A DNA stretch of 33,505 nt. Source: an uncultured Salinimicrobium sp. Its GTDB lineage: Bacteria > Bacteroidota > Bacteroidia > Flavobacteriales > Flavobacteriaceae. The stretch is taken from positions 1-33,505 of the forward strand of contig CAMPJY010000010.1 of the NCBI GenBank assembly GCA_946887025.1, given 5' to 3'. Every line of letters begins with the position of its first letter. Position 1 is the first letter of the stretch. This document shows positions 16,257-25,600 of the stretch, piece after piece. The position numbers were made by a program, and so were the translations under genes. The notes below the pieces were generated by a model. That model had not been told where the DNA came from. It worked only from the letters and a program-made list of their open reading frames with translations, and did no database searches.

Positions 16257-17450
16257 TTAATTTACCTCCGAAAGCACATCTTTTATACGCTTCATGGCCT
16301 CTTCAATCTGGGCTTCACTAGCGGCATATGAAAACCGGATGCAGTTGGGGCTTCCAAAAGCATCCCCCGTAACCGTGGCTACCAGGGCTTCTTCCAGAAG
16401 GAACATGGAGAAATCATCGGCGTTGTTTATTGTATGCCCTTTAATGGTTTTTCCGAAGAAATAAGAAATATCCGGAAAGACATAAAAAGCACCCTCAGGT
16501 TCCGGGACTACGAAACCATTGATCTTGCTCATCAGATTTATTATCAGCTTTCTTCGTTCCTTGAAACGGTCGATCATGAACTGGATGTTATGAACCGGAG
16601 CCTCCAGTGCGGTAATGACTGCCCTTTGTGCAATACAGTTGGCGCCACTGGTGATCTGCCCCTGCATTTTGTTGCAGGCCCTGGCAATTTCCGTAGGAGC
16701 ACCTATATAACCAATCCTCCATCCCGTCATGGCAAAGGCTTTTGAAACCCCATTGACAGTAACCACCCGGTCGTACATATCGTCAAATTCAGCCATGGAG
16801 GCATGACCTCCCACAAAATTGATGTGTTCATAGATCTCATCACTCACCACCACGACATCTGGATATTTTACCAACACATCGGCCAGTGCACGTAATTCTT
16901 CTTTGCTGTACACCATCCCACTTGGATTGCAGGGGGAGCTGTACCAGAGCATTTTTGTCTTGGGAGTTATGGCAGCTTCCAGCTGTGCGGGAGTCATCTT
17001 AAAATTCGTTTCCACGCTGGTGGGAACTTCTACGGGCACGCCTTCTGCCAGCTTCACTATTTCTGCGTAACTCACCCAGTAAGGGCAAGGCAGGATTACT
17101 TCGTCGCCCGGGTTTATCATTACCATCGCCACATTGGCAAGGGATTGCTTCGCCCCGGTGGAGACCACAATTTGTGAACGGTCATAACGAAGGTTATTGT
17201 CCCGCTGAAATTTTGTTATAATGGCATCTTTTAATTCAAGATAGCCATCAACAGGGGTATAAGAATTGTAATTCTCATTGATAGCCTGAATGGCGGCCTC
17301 CTTAATGAAATCCGGGGTGTTGAAATCCGGTTCCCCGAGACTCAGGCCAATGATGTCTTTTCCTTCTTCCCGTAGTTCGCGGGATTTTGCAGCCATGGCC
17401 AGAGTTTGGGATGTGGCCATACTGTTAATTCGGTCTGATAATTTATGCAT
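16257..17450 (-). CDS. aspC: Pyridoxal-phosphate aspartate aminotransferase (class I, Ib subgroup type)
   Basis: This 397-residue aminotransferase probably exchanges amino groups between aspartate and 2-oxoglutarate. The PLP lysine is Lys237 in NGVSKAFAMTGWRIGY. Other family marks are LSLGEPDFNTPDF near residue 37, YTPVDGYLELKDAI near 64, the SSPCNPSGMVYSKEEL aspartate-binding segment, SDEIYEHI at 203-210 and the substrate-carboxylate arginine in CIRFSYAAS. The SKxFAMTGWRIGY pattern and the length fit the bacterial Ib group rather than E. coli AspC. Closely related enzymes act on aromatic amino acids or prephenate, so substrate breadth is open. It starts 20 bases after the desaturase stop on the same strand, with no promoter box in between, so the two are probably one transcript. 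Confidence 0.9.
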   Translation of the reverse strand: MHKLSDRINSMATSQTLAMAAKSRELREEGKDIIGLSLGEPDFNTPDFIKEAAIQAINENYNSYTPVDGYLELKDAIITKFQRDNNLRYDRSQIVVSTGAKQSLANVAMVMINPGDEVILPCPYWVSYAEIVKLAEGVPVEVPTSVETNFKMTPAQLEAAITPKTKMLWYSSPCNPSGMVYSKEELRALADVLVKYPDVVVVSDEIYEHINFVGGHASMAEFDDMYDRVVTVNGVSKAFAMTGWRIGYIGAPTEIARACNKMQGQITSGANCIAQRAVITALEAPVHNIQFMIDRFKERRKLIINLMSKINGFVVPEPEGAFYVFPDISYFFGKTIKGHTINNADDFSMFLLEEALVATVTGDAFGSPNCIRFSYAASEAQIEEAMKRIKDVLSEVN

Positions 17451-17470
17451 GGTTGGATGGTTTTTTTCAA

Positions 17471-18571
17471 TTAAGCGGTAAGCGTAGGTTTCATTCCCAT
17501 TTCCTTTAAATGTCTGAAATGGGCTATAATAGCGCCACGGGTTGTTTTATACTCATTGTAGGGTAACTGACATTCCCGGGCTGTCTGCCGTACAATTTCT
17601 GAAATCTTACTGTAGTGGATGTGACTGATATTCGGAAAAATATGATGCTCCACCTGATGATTCAGACCTCCTGTAAACCAATTCACGATCTTGTTACGTG
17701 TCGAAAAATTAACGGTAGTGAACAACTGGTGGATTGCCCAGGTGTTTTTCATGGAGCCTGTTTCGTCAGGTAATGGCATTTCCGTCTGTTTGACCACATG
17801 GGCCAGTTGGAATACGACACTTAGAATTAGCCCAGCTGTGTAATGCATTACGAAGAAACCTATCAGGATTTTCCACCAGGCAACAGAAATGAAAAGCATT
17901 GGGATAAGGATCCAGATACTTACATAAATCAGTTTGGTGATGGCCAGTATACTCCATTGGGTCACCGGATTAGGCATTTTGCCATAGGCCAGTTTTCTGG
18001 ACAGATATCTTTTTGTCTGCTTAAAATCAGTTGTCAGTGCCCAGTTGAAGGTGAGCAGTCCGTATAGGAAAATAGAGTAGTAGTGCTGAAACTTATGGAT
18101 TTTAAGCCATTTTGCATGTTTGGAAAAACGGATGATCCTGCCTGCGTCCAAATCCTCATCATGCCCATGAATGTTGGTGTAGGTATGATGCAGTACATTA
18201 TGCTGTACCTGCCAGTTGTAAACATTGCCTGCAAGGATATAGATAGTTCCCCCCATAAATTTATTCACCCATTTTTTAGAGGAATAAGAGCCGTGGTTTC
18301 CATCGTGCATTACATTCATTCCTACTCCGGCCATTCCCACTCCCATTACCACAGAAAGAAGGAGCATCCACCATTGGGAAATGTCCAGGGTCAGGATGAG
18401 GAAGTAAGGCGTAAGAAATATAGAGAACATCACAACAGCCTTCAGGTGAAGTTTCCAATTACCTGTTCTGGAGAGGTTATTTTCTTTAAAATAAGTATTG
18501 ACACGGTTATTCAGCGTTCTGAAGAACCTGGCAGAGTCGGTTCGGGAAAATCGTACGGTATTCTGATTCAT
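17471..18571 (-). CDS. Membrane fatty acid desaturase (front-end/acyl-lipid type)
   Basis: This 366-residue integral-membrane di-iron desaturase would introduce a double bond into an acyl chain, with oxygen and an electron donor. The three histidine boxes are complete: HDGNH at 89-93, QHNVLHH at 123-129 and QVEHH at 306-310. The last box starts with Gln instead of His, a trait of front-end (delta-5/6) and related acyl-lipid desaturases. No cytochrome b5 domain is fused, so electrons must come from a separate ferredoxin-type donor. Hydrophobic segments at about 45-85 and 205-255 form the membrane hairpins. Start ATG 18571-18569. The promoter box TACCTTTG lies 22 bases upstream, and an 11-bp repeat array is found about 140 bases upstream. 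Position specificity and substrate cannot be read from the sequence. Confidence 0.92.
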   Translation of the reverse strand: MNQNTVRFSRTDSARFFRTLNNRVNTYFKENNLSRTGNWKLHLKAVVMFSIFLTPYFLILTLDISQWWMLLLSVVMGVGMAGVGMNVMHDGNHGSYSSKKWVNKFMGGTIYILAGNVYNWQVQHNVLHHTYTNIHGHDEDLDAGRIIRFSKHAKWLKIHKFQHYYSIFLYGLLTFNWALTTDFKQTKRYLSRKLAYGKMPNPVTQWSILAITKLIYVSIWILIPMLFISVAWWKILIGFFVMHYTAGLILSVVFQLAHVVKQTEMPLPDETGSMKNTWAIHQLFTTVNFSTRNKIVNWFTGGLNHQVEHHIFPNISHIHYSKISEIVRQTARECQLPYNEYKTTRGAIIAHFRHLKEMGMKPTLTA

Positions 18572-18593
18572 TTAAAAAATGGGGGTTAAATAA

Positions 18594-18601
18594 CAAAGGT
18601 A
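18594..18601 (-). promoter_or_regulatory. Desaturase-aspC promoter -7 box
   Basis: TACCTTTG on the minus strand matches TAnnTTTG, 22 bases ahead of the desaturase ATG. No TTG is seen at about -33, so the promoter may depend on an activator. Confidence 0.55.
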
Positions 18602-18713
18602 AAACATTATAGGTTCTATAGTAAAAAGTCACTCTAAAAAATTTAGTGCTAAATGCAGGAAAATTCCATATGAATCTAATTAAAGAAAGGTAAAAAAGCT
18701 GGTACCGATACGT

Positions 18714-18796
18714 ATCACAACCATACCACAAGCATAACACAACCATATCAGAACCATATCACAACCATTAAATAATGCTTGTGATATGGTTTTAAT
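18714..18796. repeat. 11-bp iterated repeat array upstream of the desaturase
   Basis: Five head-to-tail 11-base units with consensus ATCACAACCAT occupy 18714-18768: ATCACAACCAT, ACCACAAGCAT, AACACAACCAT, ATCAGAACCAT, ATCACAACCAT. After a six-base spacer (18769-18774), two inverted units follow (18775-18785 reads ATCACAAGCAT on the minus strand; 18786-18796 is a weaker copy). The constant 11-base period puts each unit on nearly the same DNA face, as in operators bound by protein arrays. It lies in the 346-base gap between the divergent desaturase and rsmG promoters. The rest of that gap holds only the two -7 boxes. Confidence 0.85.
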
Positions 18797-18890
18797 ATGT
18801 TTCTAAGATAGTTTTGCATTGATTTTGAAACGGAGCAGCTGCGGAGGAATCCCGAGGATGAATTCTCACAGGTGTTATCCCGGAATTCCT

Positions 18891-18898
18891 TAAATTTG
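18891..18898 (+). promoter_or_regulatory. rsmG promoter -7 box
   Basis: TAAATTTG matches TAnnTTTG and ends 19 bases before the TTG start of rsmG, leaving a leader of only about a dozen bases. No TTG at about -33 is evident. Confidence 0.6.
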
Positions 18899-18917
18899 CA
18901 CCCTAATTCAACTGCCC

Positions 18918-19541
18918 TTGGAACTCATTCGTCAATATTTTCCGGAACTCACCAAAGATCAGCTGCATAAGTTCAGCTTATTGCAAGAGCTGTACCAGGA
19001 TTGGAATCTTAAAATAAATGTGGTCTCCCGAAAAGACATTGATGAACTATATCTGCGGCATGTGCTGCATTCTTTGGGGATTGCCAAGGTTCAGGAATTC
19101 AAACCCGGAGCCTCCATCCTCGATGTGGGTACCGGGGGAGGTTTTCCCGGAATTCCGTTGGCTATTCTTTTCCCCGAAACCAATTTTCACCTCGTTGACA
19201 GCATAGGTAAAAAGGTAAAGGTGGTCAACGAGGTTTCCGAAGGCCTGGACTTAAAGAATCTCAAGGCTACCAATGCCCGAGTCGAGGATATTGGTGGGAA
19301 ATATGATTTTATCGTCAGCCGTGCAGTTGCCATCATGCCGACTTTCGTCTATTGGGTCCGGGGGAAGATAGCAAAACAAAGTCGTCATGAGCTTAAAAAT
19401 GGGATCCTCTACCTTAAAGGGGGAGATCTTTCTGAAGAACTCGCTGAGTTCCCTCAGGCTACCATTTATCCATTATCAGACTACTTTAAGGAAGAATTCT
19501 TCGAGACCAAAAAAGTGGTGCATCTGCCGCTTCCCGGTTAG
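18918..19541 (+). CDS. rsmG: 16S rRNA guanine-N7 methyltransferase RsmG (GidB)
   Basis: This 207-residue SAM-dependent methyltransferase makes m7G527 in 16S rRNA, in the streptomycin-binding region. The SAM loop is ILDVGTGGGFPGIPLAI near residue 67, followed by HLVDSIGKKVKVVNEV and the family motif FIVSRAVAIMP. The start codon is TTG at 18918. It gives the usual N-terminus MELIRQYFP and sits at a fitting distance from the -7 box, and no ATG is available nearby upstream. Length is normal. It converges with the first giant surface-protein gene across a large hairpin. No mnmG or other classic gidB neighbour is present. Confidence 0.95.
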   Translation: MELIRQYFPELTKDQLHKFSLLQELYQDWNLKINVVSRKDIDELYLRHVLHSLGIAKVQEFKPGASILDVGTGGGFPGIPLAILFPETNFHLVDSIGKKVKVVNEVSEGLDLKNLKATNARVEDIGGKYDFIVSRAVAIMPTFVYWVRGKIAKQSRHELKNGILYLKGGDLSEELAEFPQATIYPLSDYFKEEFFETKKVVHLPLPG

Positions 19542-19592
19542 AAATCAATACCAAAAGAGCGCAGCCGCCCTGGATGATCCTGCTATATAAAA

Positions 19593-19633
19593 GCCACGAA
19601 TCCACGAATAATAGATATTCGTGGATTCGTGGC
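19593..19633. terminator. Long inverted repeat between convergent rsmG and giant gene, probable bidirectional terminator
   Basis: An 18-base arm GCCACGAATCCACGAATA (19593-19610) pairs perfectly with 19616-19633 around a five-base loop. The arm itself holds two tandem copies of CCACGAAT. Elements of this CACGAAT type are recalled as dispersed intergenic repeats in Bacteroidetes. The hairpin lies between the stop codons of two convergent genes, so it could end both transcripts; flanking T-runs are short (AATCTTTATAAT on plus, TTTTATATAG on minus). Confidence 0.75.
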
Positions 19634-19646
19634 AATCTTTATAATG

Positions 19647-22600
19647 CTACTCAAGAATAAACCTTACCGATTTGCTCCTTCCACTGGACTCTACCTTGAA
19701 CAGGTAAACTCCCGGAGCCCTGCTTCCTATAGGCACAACCACCACAGGGTCGGAAGGAAGGTTGGGGAATTCTGCCATTACCTGCCCCAGGACATTGTAG
19801 AGTGTCCCCTTTGACAGCTCAAATCCACCTGGATTCTGAATTATTATTTCTGAATCTCTGGTCGAATAGGAAAGGCTGAGGTCAAGAGTCACTGGTGCCT
19901 GTGGTTCCTGGCCAATATCGACACCTGTTTCCTCCCCGTCAGTTTCTTCTTCCGTTTCCCCGGGTGCTGGTTCTTCAGTTCCTTCCTCAGCGCCTTCTTC
20001 AGTGGATTCTTCTTCTCCCGGTCCTTCTTCCGTGGTTTCCTCTTCGGTCTCATTCTTTTTATCGAAAACAAGACTATAACGGCCTTCAGTAGGTCCCGCG
20101 ACGGCAATTCCTTTAAAAGCGGCAGCCCTTAGATCATAAGTTTCTCCAGTGCTATTGTCTTTAAGGTAGATTTCCAGTTCGTCAGGAATGTTGAGCAGTT
20201 TATCAATTTCTATCAGGATTTCCCCTTCTTCTTTTACTCTAAAACCGATTGGAAGTTCCCTTGACTGGTCAAAATCTGGCACCCCTTGAATTACAAATCG
20301 CACATCACTGATCATCCAGTACATATCCTCCTTATTATTTTCAATCATTGGAGCATCATATCCAAGATCGAATCCGGTGGTAGTGTAGGAATCCCTCGTA
20401 ACCAGAAGCTGACGATGATAACCTTCAGGGGAGCGGTAGTGCAGGTAGATCTTTTGTCTGAGGTCGGAAGTCTTGTTCTGGGACTTCACATTTTCCTGAG
20501 ACTTGAACACCGAATTGTCATCTGGCTGATTATCTGTTTCAAAAACTCGCTGACTGTTCCTGAAGAGGATATTTCCTCCGGAAACCGTAGTCAGGTTTTC
20601 GAGTTCAGGCGCCAGTTTGGTGCTTACGTAAAAGGCCTGGCCAACAGGAATAAATTGTTCCGGTTTAATATCGGCTCTTTCTCCTGTGGCATTGATTCTC
20701 GCATCTGTAGCCACGGCTTCTATGCCGCCGGAAAGATTTAAGGTGGCATAACCTCCCACATATTCCTGCAGGTAATGCGACTTTCCTGAAAAATGATCCC
20801 AGAAATAAAGGGTCCCGTTAAAGACATTATGGCTGCCGGTACCTCCACTTTCCTTGATGTTGTCCAGAATGAACTGGTATCCATCTATGGCGGAAGGATA
20901 TGGATTTCCAACAAGATAATCATTTCCGACATCCAGCTTCAGGGTGATCTCCCCATTATGCGGTTTGCCCACAAAAACATAGTTCTGCTGATCACTTATT
21001 GCTGCGGCTCCTGAAGTTCCCTTCATCGAATAGCCCTCGCCTGTATTTATACCCCCATTTTCTTTTACCTTTTGCCATTGGGAGTAGGTGTTACTTATTC
21101 TGTTCGTGAAAACGTGCAACCAGAAAGTACTTATCCTTTTAGCCCCAGAATAGGCCCAGTCGGCAAAATGGTATTGATAATTAAAGACCAGAGGAATGGG
21201 ATTGGCGGAATTAGTTCCGTCCCTCAAAACTGTTTCCACAGTATAGGGGGAATTGTTGGAACTGCCAGTAGGGCTCACAGGAGAAGACCAGTAATTGTAG
21301 TTATAGCTGCTGGCAGTTCCCTGCTGATCCCGTTCAATATATCCGCTGCTGTTCTCTTCCAGAATACTTCCCTCATCCTGCACCAGTTGTGATTCCCCAA
21401 CCAGATCCACTACTCCGTCCAAATCCAGGTAATGGGTAATCCGTAGGCTGTGGCCCGGATTATACTCATTCTGAGTTTTTCCTGCATCCGTAATGCTCAA
21501 TTTCCCTTTTTCCGAAAGAAGTCCGAGAAGCGTTATGTCCTGCTTTCCTGACTTTATCCCGTGAGAGGTGCGGACGATATTCCAGTTGATTGAATCCTTA
21601 TTGACCCCTAGGCTATTCGGCGCATCCCAGATGCCTTGTCCATATAACCAGGGAGTGGAGGCAGTGTTGATATCGTTCCAGTTCCCGTTTCTCTTGGAAA
21701 CATAGGGAAGGGGAGCCGAACGCTGCTGCAGGGTGGTGATATTTCTCAATTTACCTTTCACCGACGTGGGGGTCTGGCCAAGGGTATAACCGCTCTCTAT
21801 GATTTCCATGTGATAATATCCGGTTAGGCTGCTCCAGGAGAGTCCCCCAGGCACATTAAAGGGTATTTCCTTTCCTTTGACCATTCCCCCATTATCCACT
21901 AAACGCTGGTTCATCATAAATCTGAGTTGTTCGGTGGTCAGGGTAGAATTCCAGATCCTAACTTCTTCAATCCATCCATGGAAATTATCCCTTGTGGCAT
22001 AAGCCGTGGTTCCTTCCGTCAGCCCTCCAACTATAAAGGAAGTTGAATTGGCAGATGGGTTTGCCAGGTTTCCTGAAGCTATTTCAATTCCGTCAATATA
22101 AAGTTTAGTTCCTTCGGAACCGGAAGAAACGTTAAGGTGATACCAACGATTGGTACCTATAGCCACAGGGGAGGCCACAGAACCTCCATTCCAGTTGAAT
22201 GTGGGGAAACCGTTTTCCAGTACAAGCTCATAACCCGAGGCAGCGTAATTGGCTGCGCTTCTTTTTGAGAGAACAGTTCTTTTACCTGTGACAGATTTCG
22301 GTTTTATCCAGGCCTCAAGAGTGAATTCACCCCCTAAACTGAAAGTGTTTCCGAAATCTATATGATCGTCAACACCATCAAAATCTATGGTGTTACAGTC
22401 CCCGATAGTGATCTTCACATCATCGGAAGCCCCACAGGAAACAGTCCAACGCAGGGTGTAGGTCCCAATATTTCCTTTAAAAGTTGTCACTGCAGCATTG
22501 GTTTCTGCCAATTCCCAGCCTGCAGGACCATTTATCACTTCCCAGGTTCCTGTAGCTCCTTCTGCTAAGTGGGTGCCGATGCTGGTATAATTGGTACCAC

Positions 22601-25600
22601 AGGGAAGAACGATATCATTACCCGCGTTGGCAGGTTCATAGGGCGGTTCTGCTATGCTAATGGTTTCAGTGAGTTCACAACCATTGGCATCGATGATGGT
22701 CACAGAATACTCTCCTGCTGAAAGCCCGGTGGCAGTTGGGGTGGTCTGGCCATTGGACCAAACGTAGATATATGGATTCCCGGTAGTAAATGGGGATCCT
22801 CCGGATACTTCTACTGTCGCAGAGCCATCGCTGCCCCCAAAACAGGTTACGGGAGTATTTACAACAGGTTTCTTAATTTGTAAGGGATCAGCGGGTTCCA
22901 GGATTTCATTAGGTACCGCCTCATAGATCTGACCGTCGGCATCTTTTACAGTAACGGTATAGGTTCCCCCATCGAGGTCTCTAAAAACATTGTTGGTCAC
23001 GTAGGCTCCCCCATTCAGGCTATAGGTATAAGGGCTTTTTCCACCCGAAGCAGTTACTGTCAAGGTTCCGCTGGAGGATCCAAAACAAAGCAGATCTGTC
23101 GTTTTGATGCTTGCGTATAAAGGATAAATAATCTCATCCTTTTCGTTAGTTGACAAACACATCATCTTAGGGTTTTCTCCACAGCCCCTTTTGAAGTTGT
23201 TGGTCCAGGACATAAAGAAGTTCTCCATGGTAATGGAGTACCCACAGGACCATTCTGCCACTTCCCCCAAATTGAGGAGTTCGGGAATCATTTTATACCG
23301 ATTTGCCGTGTTGTCGTATTCCGCCAAACAGGAAATTACCGTGTACGTGCCAACAACAGCCCCTCCATTGTTAAGATCCCTTAATGTGTAGATATATTCG
23401 ACTGTAGGAGAATAGGCATTGGCATTGGTGGTAGATTTCAGGAAAATGTATTTTTTTCCTGTATAGGAGCAGTCTGAAGAGGTCAATCTGGTTCCGTCTT
23501 CTTTTCCAATATAAAAGGTGTCAAGATCAATGTCAAAATTGGAGGTGTTTCCGCAGACTTCGAAACATTCCCCGACATATTGGATAACTGTTTCGGTATG
23601 TGATAAGCCCGTGGCATCAGTAATTGTCATGGTAATGACCTTGTCTCCCGTGAAGGAATATTCCACGACATGGGGACCTGCCCCCGTGCCTGAAGATGGA
23701 GTTGCTCCCTCCCCGAAATTCCAGGAGTAGGTATAAGGACCTGTTCCTCCTCTTACATTTTCAGGTTTGAAGGTCGAGACCCTGATTCCCCCTTCTTCTG
23801 TCATACAGAGGGAAGAGGGGACTATAATTCCTTCAATAGAATCAATAATGGTGACAGAACCTGTGACTGAGCAGCCGTTGGCATCTGTTACAGTTACGGA
23901 ATAACTTCCTGCCCTTAAATTTCTTGCGATCTGTCCGGTTTGGTTATTGGACCACTCAAACTGAAAAGGGGCTGTGCCTCCGGAGATATTTACGGTAGCC
24001 ATGCCCGTCGGAGTATCAAAAGAAGTGGTTTCAGTCGTTGAGAAGCCTGTTATGACAAGTTCGTCTGCAGCTTCAATATTTACAGATTTTGTAGCGGTAC
24101 AACCGTTTTTATCGGTAACGGTTACGCTATGTTGTCCGGGGGAAAGGCCTTCTGCTGTTTTTGTAGTCTGACCATTGGACCAGAGATACGTATAACTTCC
24201 GGATCCTCCGGTTACCAAAGCAGTGGCGCTGGCGTCATCTTTCCCGAAACATCCTACGTTATAGTCAATCTCGGTAATTTCAATAAAGCTGTCGGGTTCT
24301 GAGATAACCACGTCGAAAGGCTCCATCTGACAGCCATTTACATCAGAAACCGTAACCCGGTATGAGCCAGCAGCCAGATTGTTTTTTGTGGCTCCATTGC
24401 CAAGGGTTTCCCAGGTGTAGGTATATGGAGCTACTCCTCCCGAAGCCATTACGGTCACACTTCCGGTGGAAAATCCATTGCAAAGCACCGGATTTATCTG
24501 AGTCACGGCTGTCACGGGTTTAATGATCAGCTTCTGGTCCACGCTGGAGGTATTTCCATTGGAATCTGTAAAATTCCAGCTAACTATATGGGTGCCGGGA
24601 GTGGAATAGGTAAGTGGATCTTCAGTTGTTCCAGTTATTGTTCCAGAGCAGTTATCTGTTGTAGAGGGAACAGAAAGGGTATATTCACATCCCCAGGTAA
24701 TATTATTAAGAACAGGAGCTACAGGAGCTTCATTGTCGATGACTATTATGTTTTGGCTAACTGGTACTGCTTTGTTTCCATTGCTGTCAGTGATGTTCCA
24801 TGAAATAACTGTCGTACCCACCGGGAAAATTGCGTCTAGAGGTTTTCCATCATTCCTTGTTGCTGTAGGGCTTCCCGCCTCACAATTATCGGTTACTCCG
24901 GGTACTGGAACTGTAACAGTGGCTCCGCAGCTGCCAGGTTTGTTAAAAACTTCAATATCGTCGGCGACCTGAATTAGAGGAGCTTGCTTATCCTGAATGG
25001 TAACAATTTGCACTGCGGTAGCTTTGTTTCCAACAGCATCTGTTGCTGTCCAGGTGACAGTCGTATTTCCTAAAGGAAAGCTGCTGGGTGCGTCGCTGGA
25101 AAAGGTGACGCCTGTACAATTATCTGTAACAACCGGATTGCCTAGTACAACTCCTGAAGCAGTACAGCTATTGGGATCTGCCATGGTACTAACATTGGAA
25201 GGTGGAGTAATAGCTGGTTTTTCAGCATCGATTACAGTGACCGTTTGTTCAGCCGTGGCGGTATTTCCCGAAGCATCTGTTATGGTCCACGTTACTTTAG
25301 TAATCCCTAGGGGAAAATTGGCTGGAGCGTTGTTTTTGACAGTTGCTCCTGAACAGTTTTCATTGGTGACGGGGGTACCTAGATTAGCCGAAGCTGTACA
25401 TTTTCCGCTATCAGCGTTTAGGGTCAGATTGGCTGGGGCAGTAATTGTTGGAGCCTGATTATCTTCAACAGTTACAGTCTGTGTGGCAGTGGTAGAGTTT
25501 CCCGCTTCATCAGTTGCAGTCCAGGTGACCGTTGTGACTCCTATCGGGAAAGTTGTGGGGGCGTCATTTTCTGTTTTTACTCCTCCACAATTATCAGTAA

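Noticed and set aside
18083..18589. 168-codon plus-strand frame opposite the desaturase
   Set aside because: It is antisense to a gene with complete histidine boxes and has no recognisable domain.
18714..18796. CRISPR-like array
   Set aside because: The units are 11 bases with no spacers, partly inverted, and no cas gene is nearby; an operator array or simple repeat fits better.
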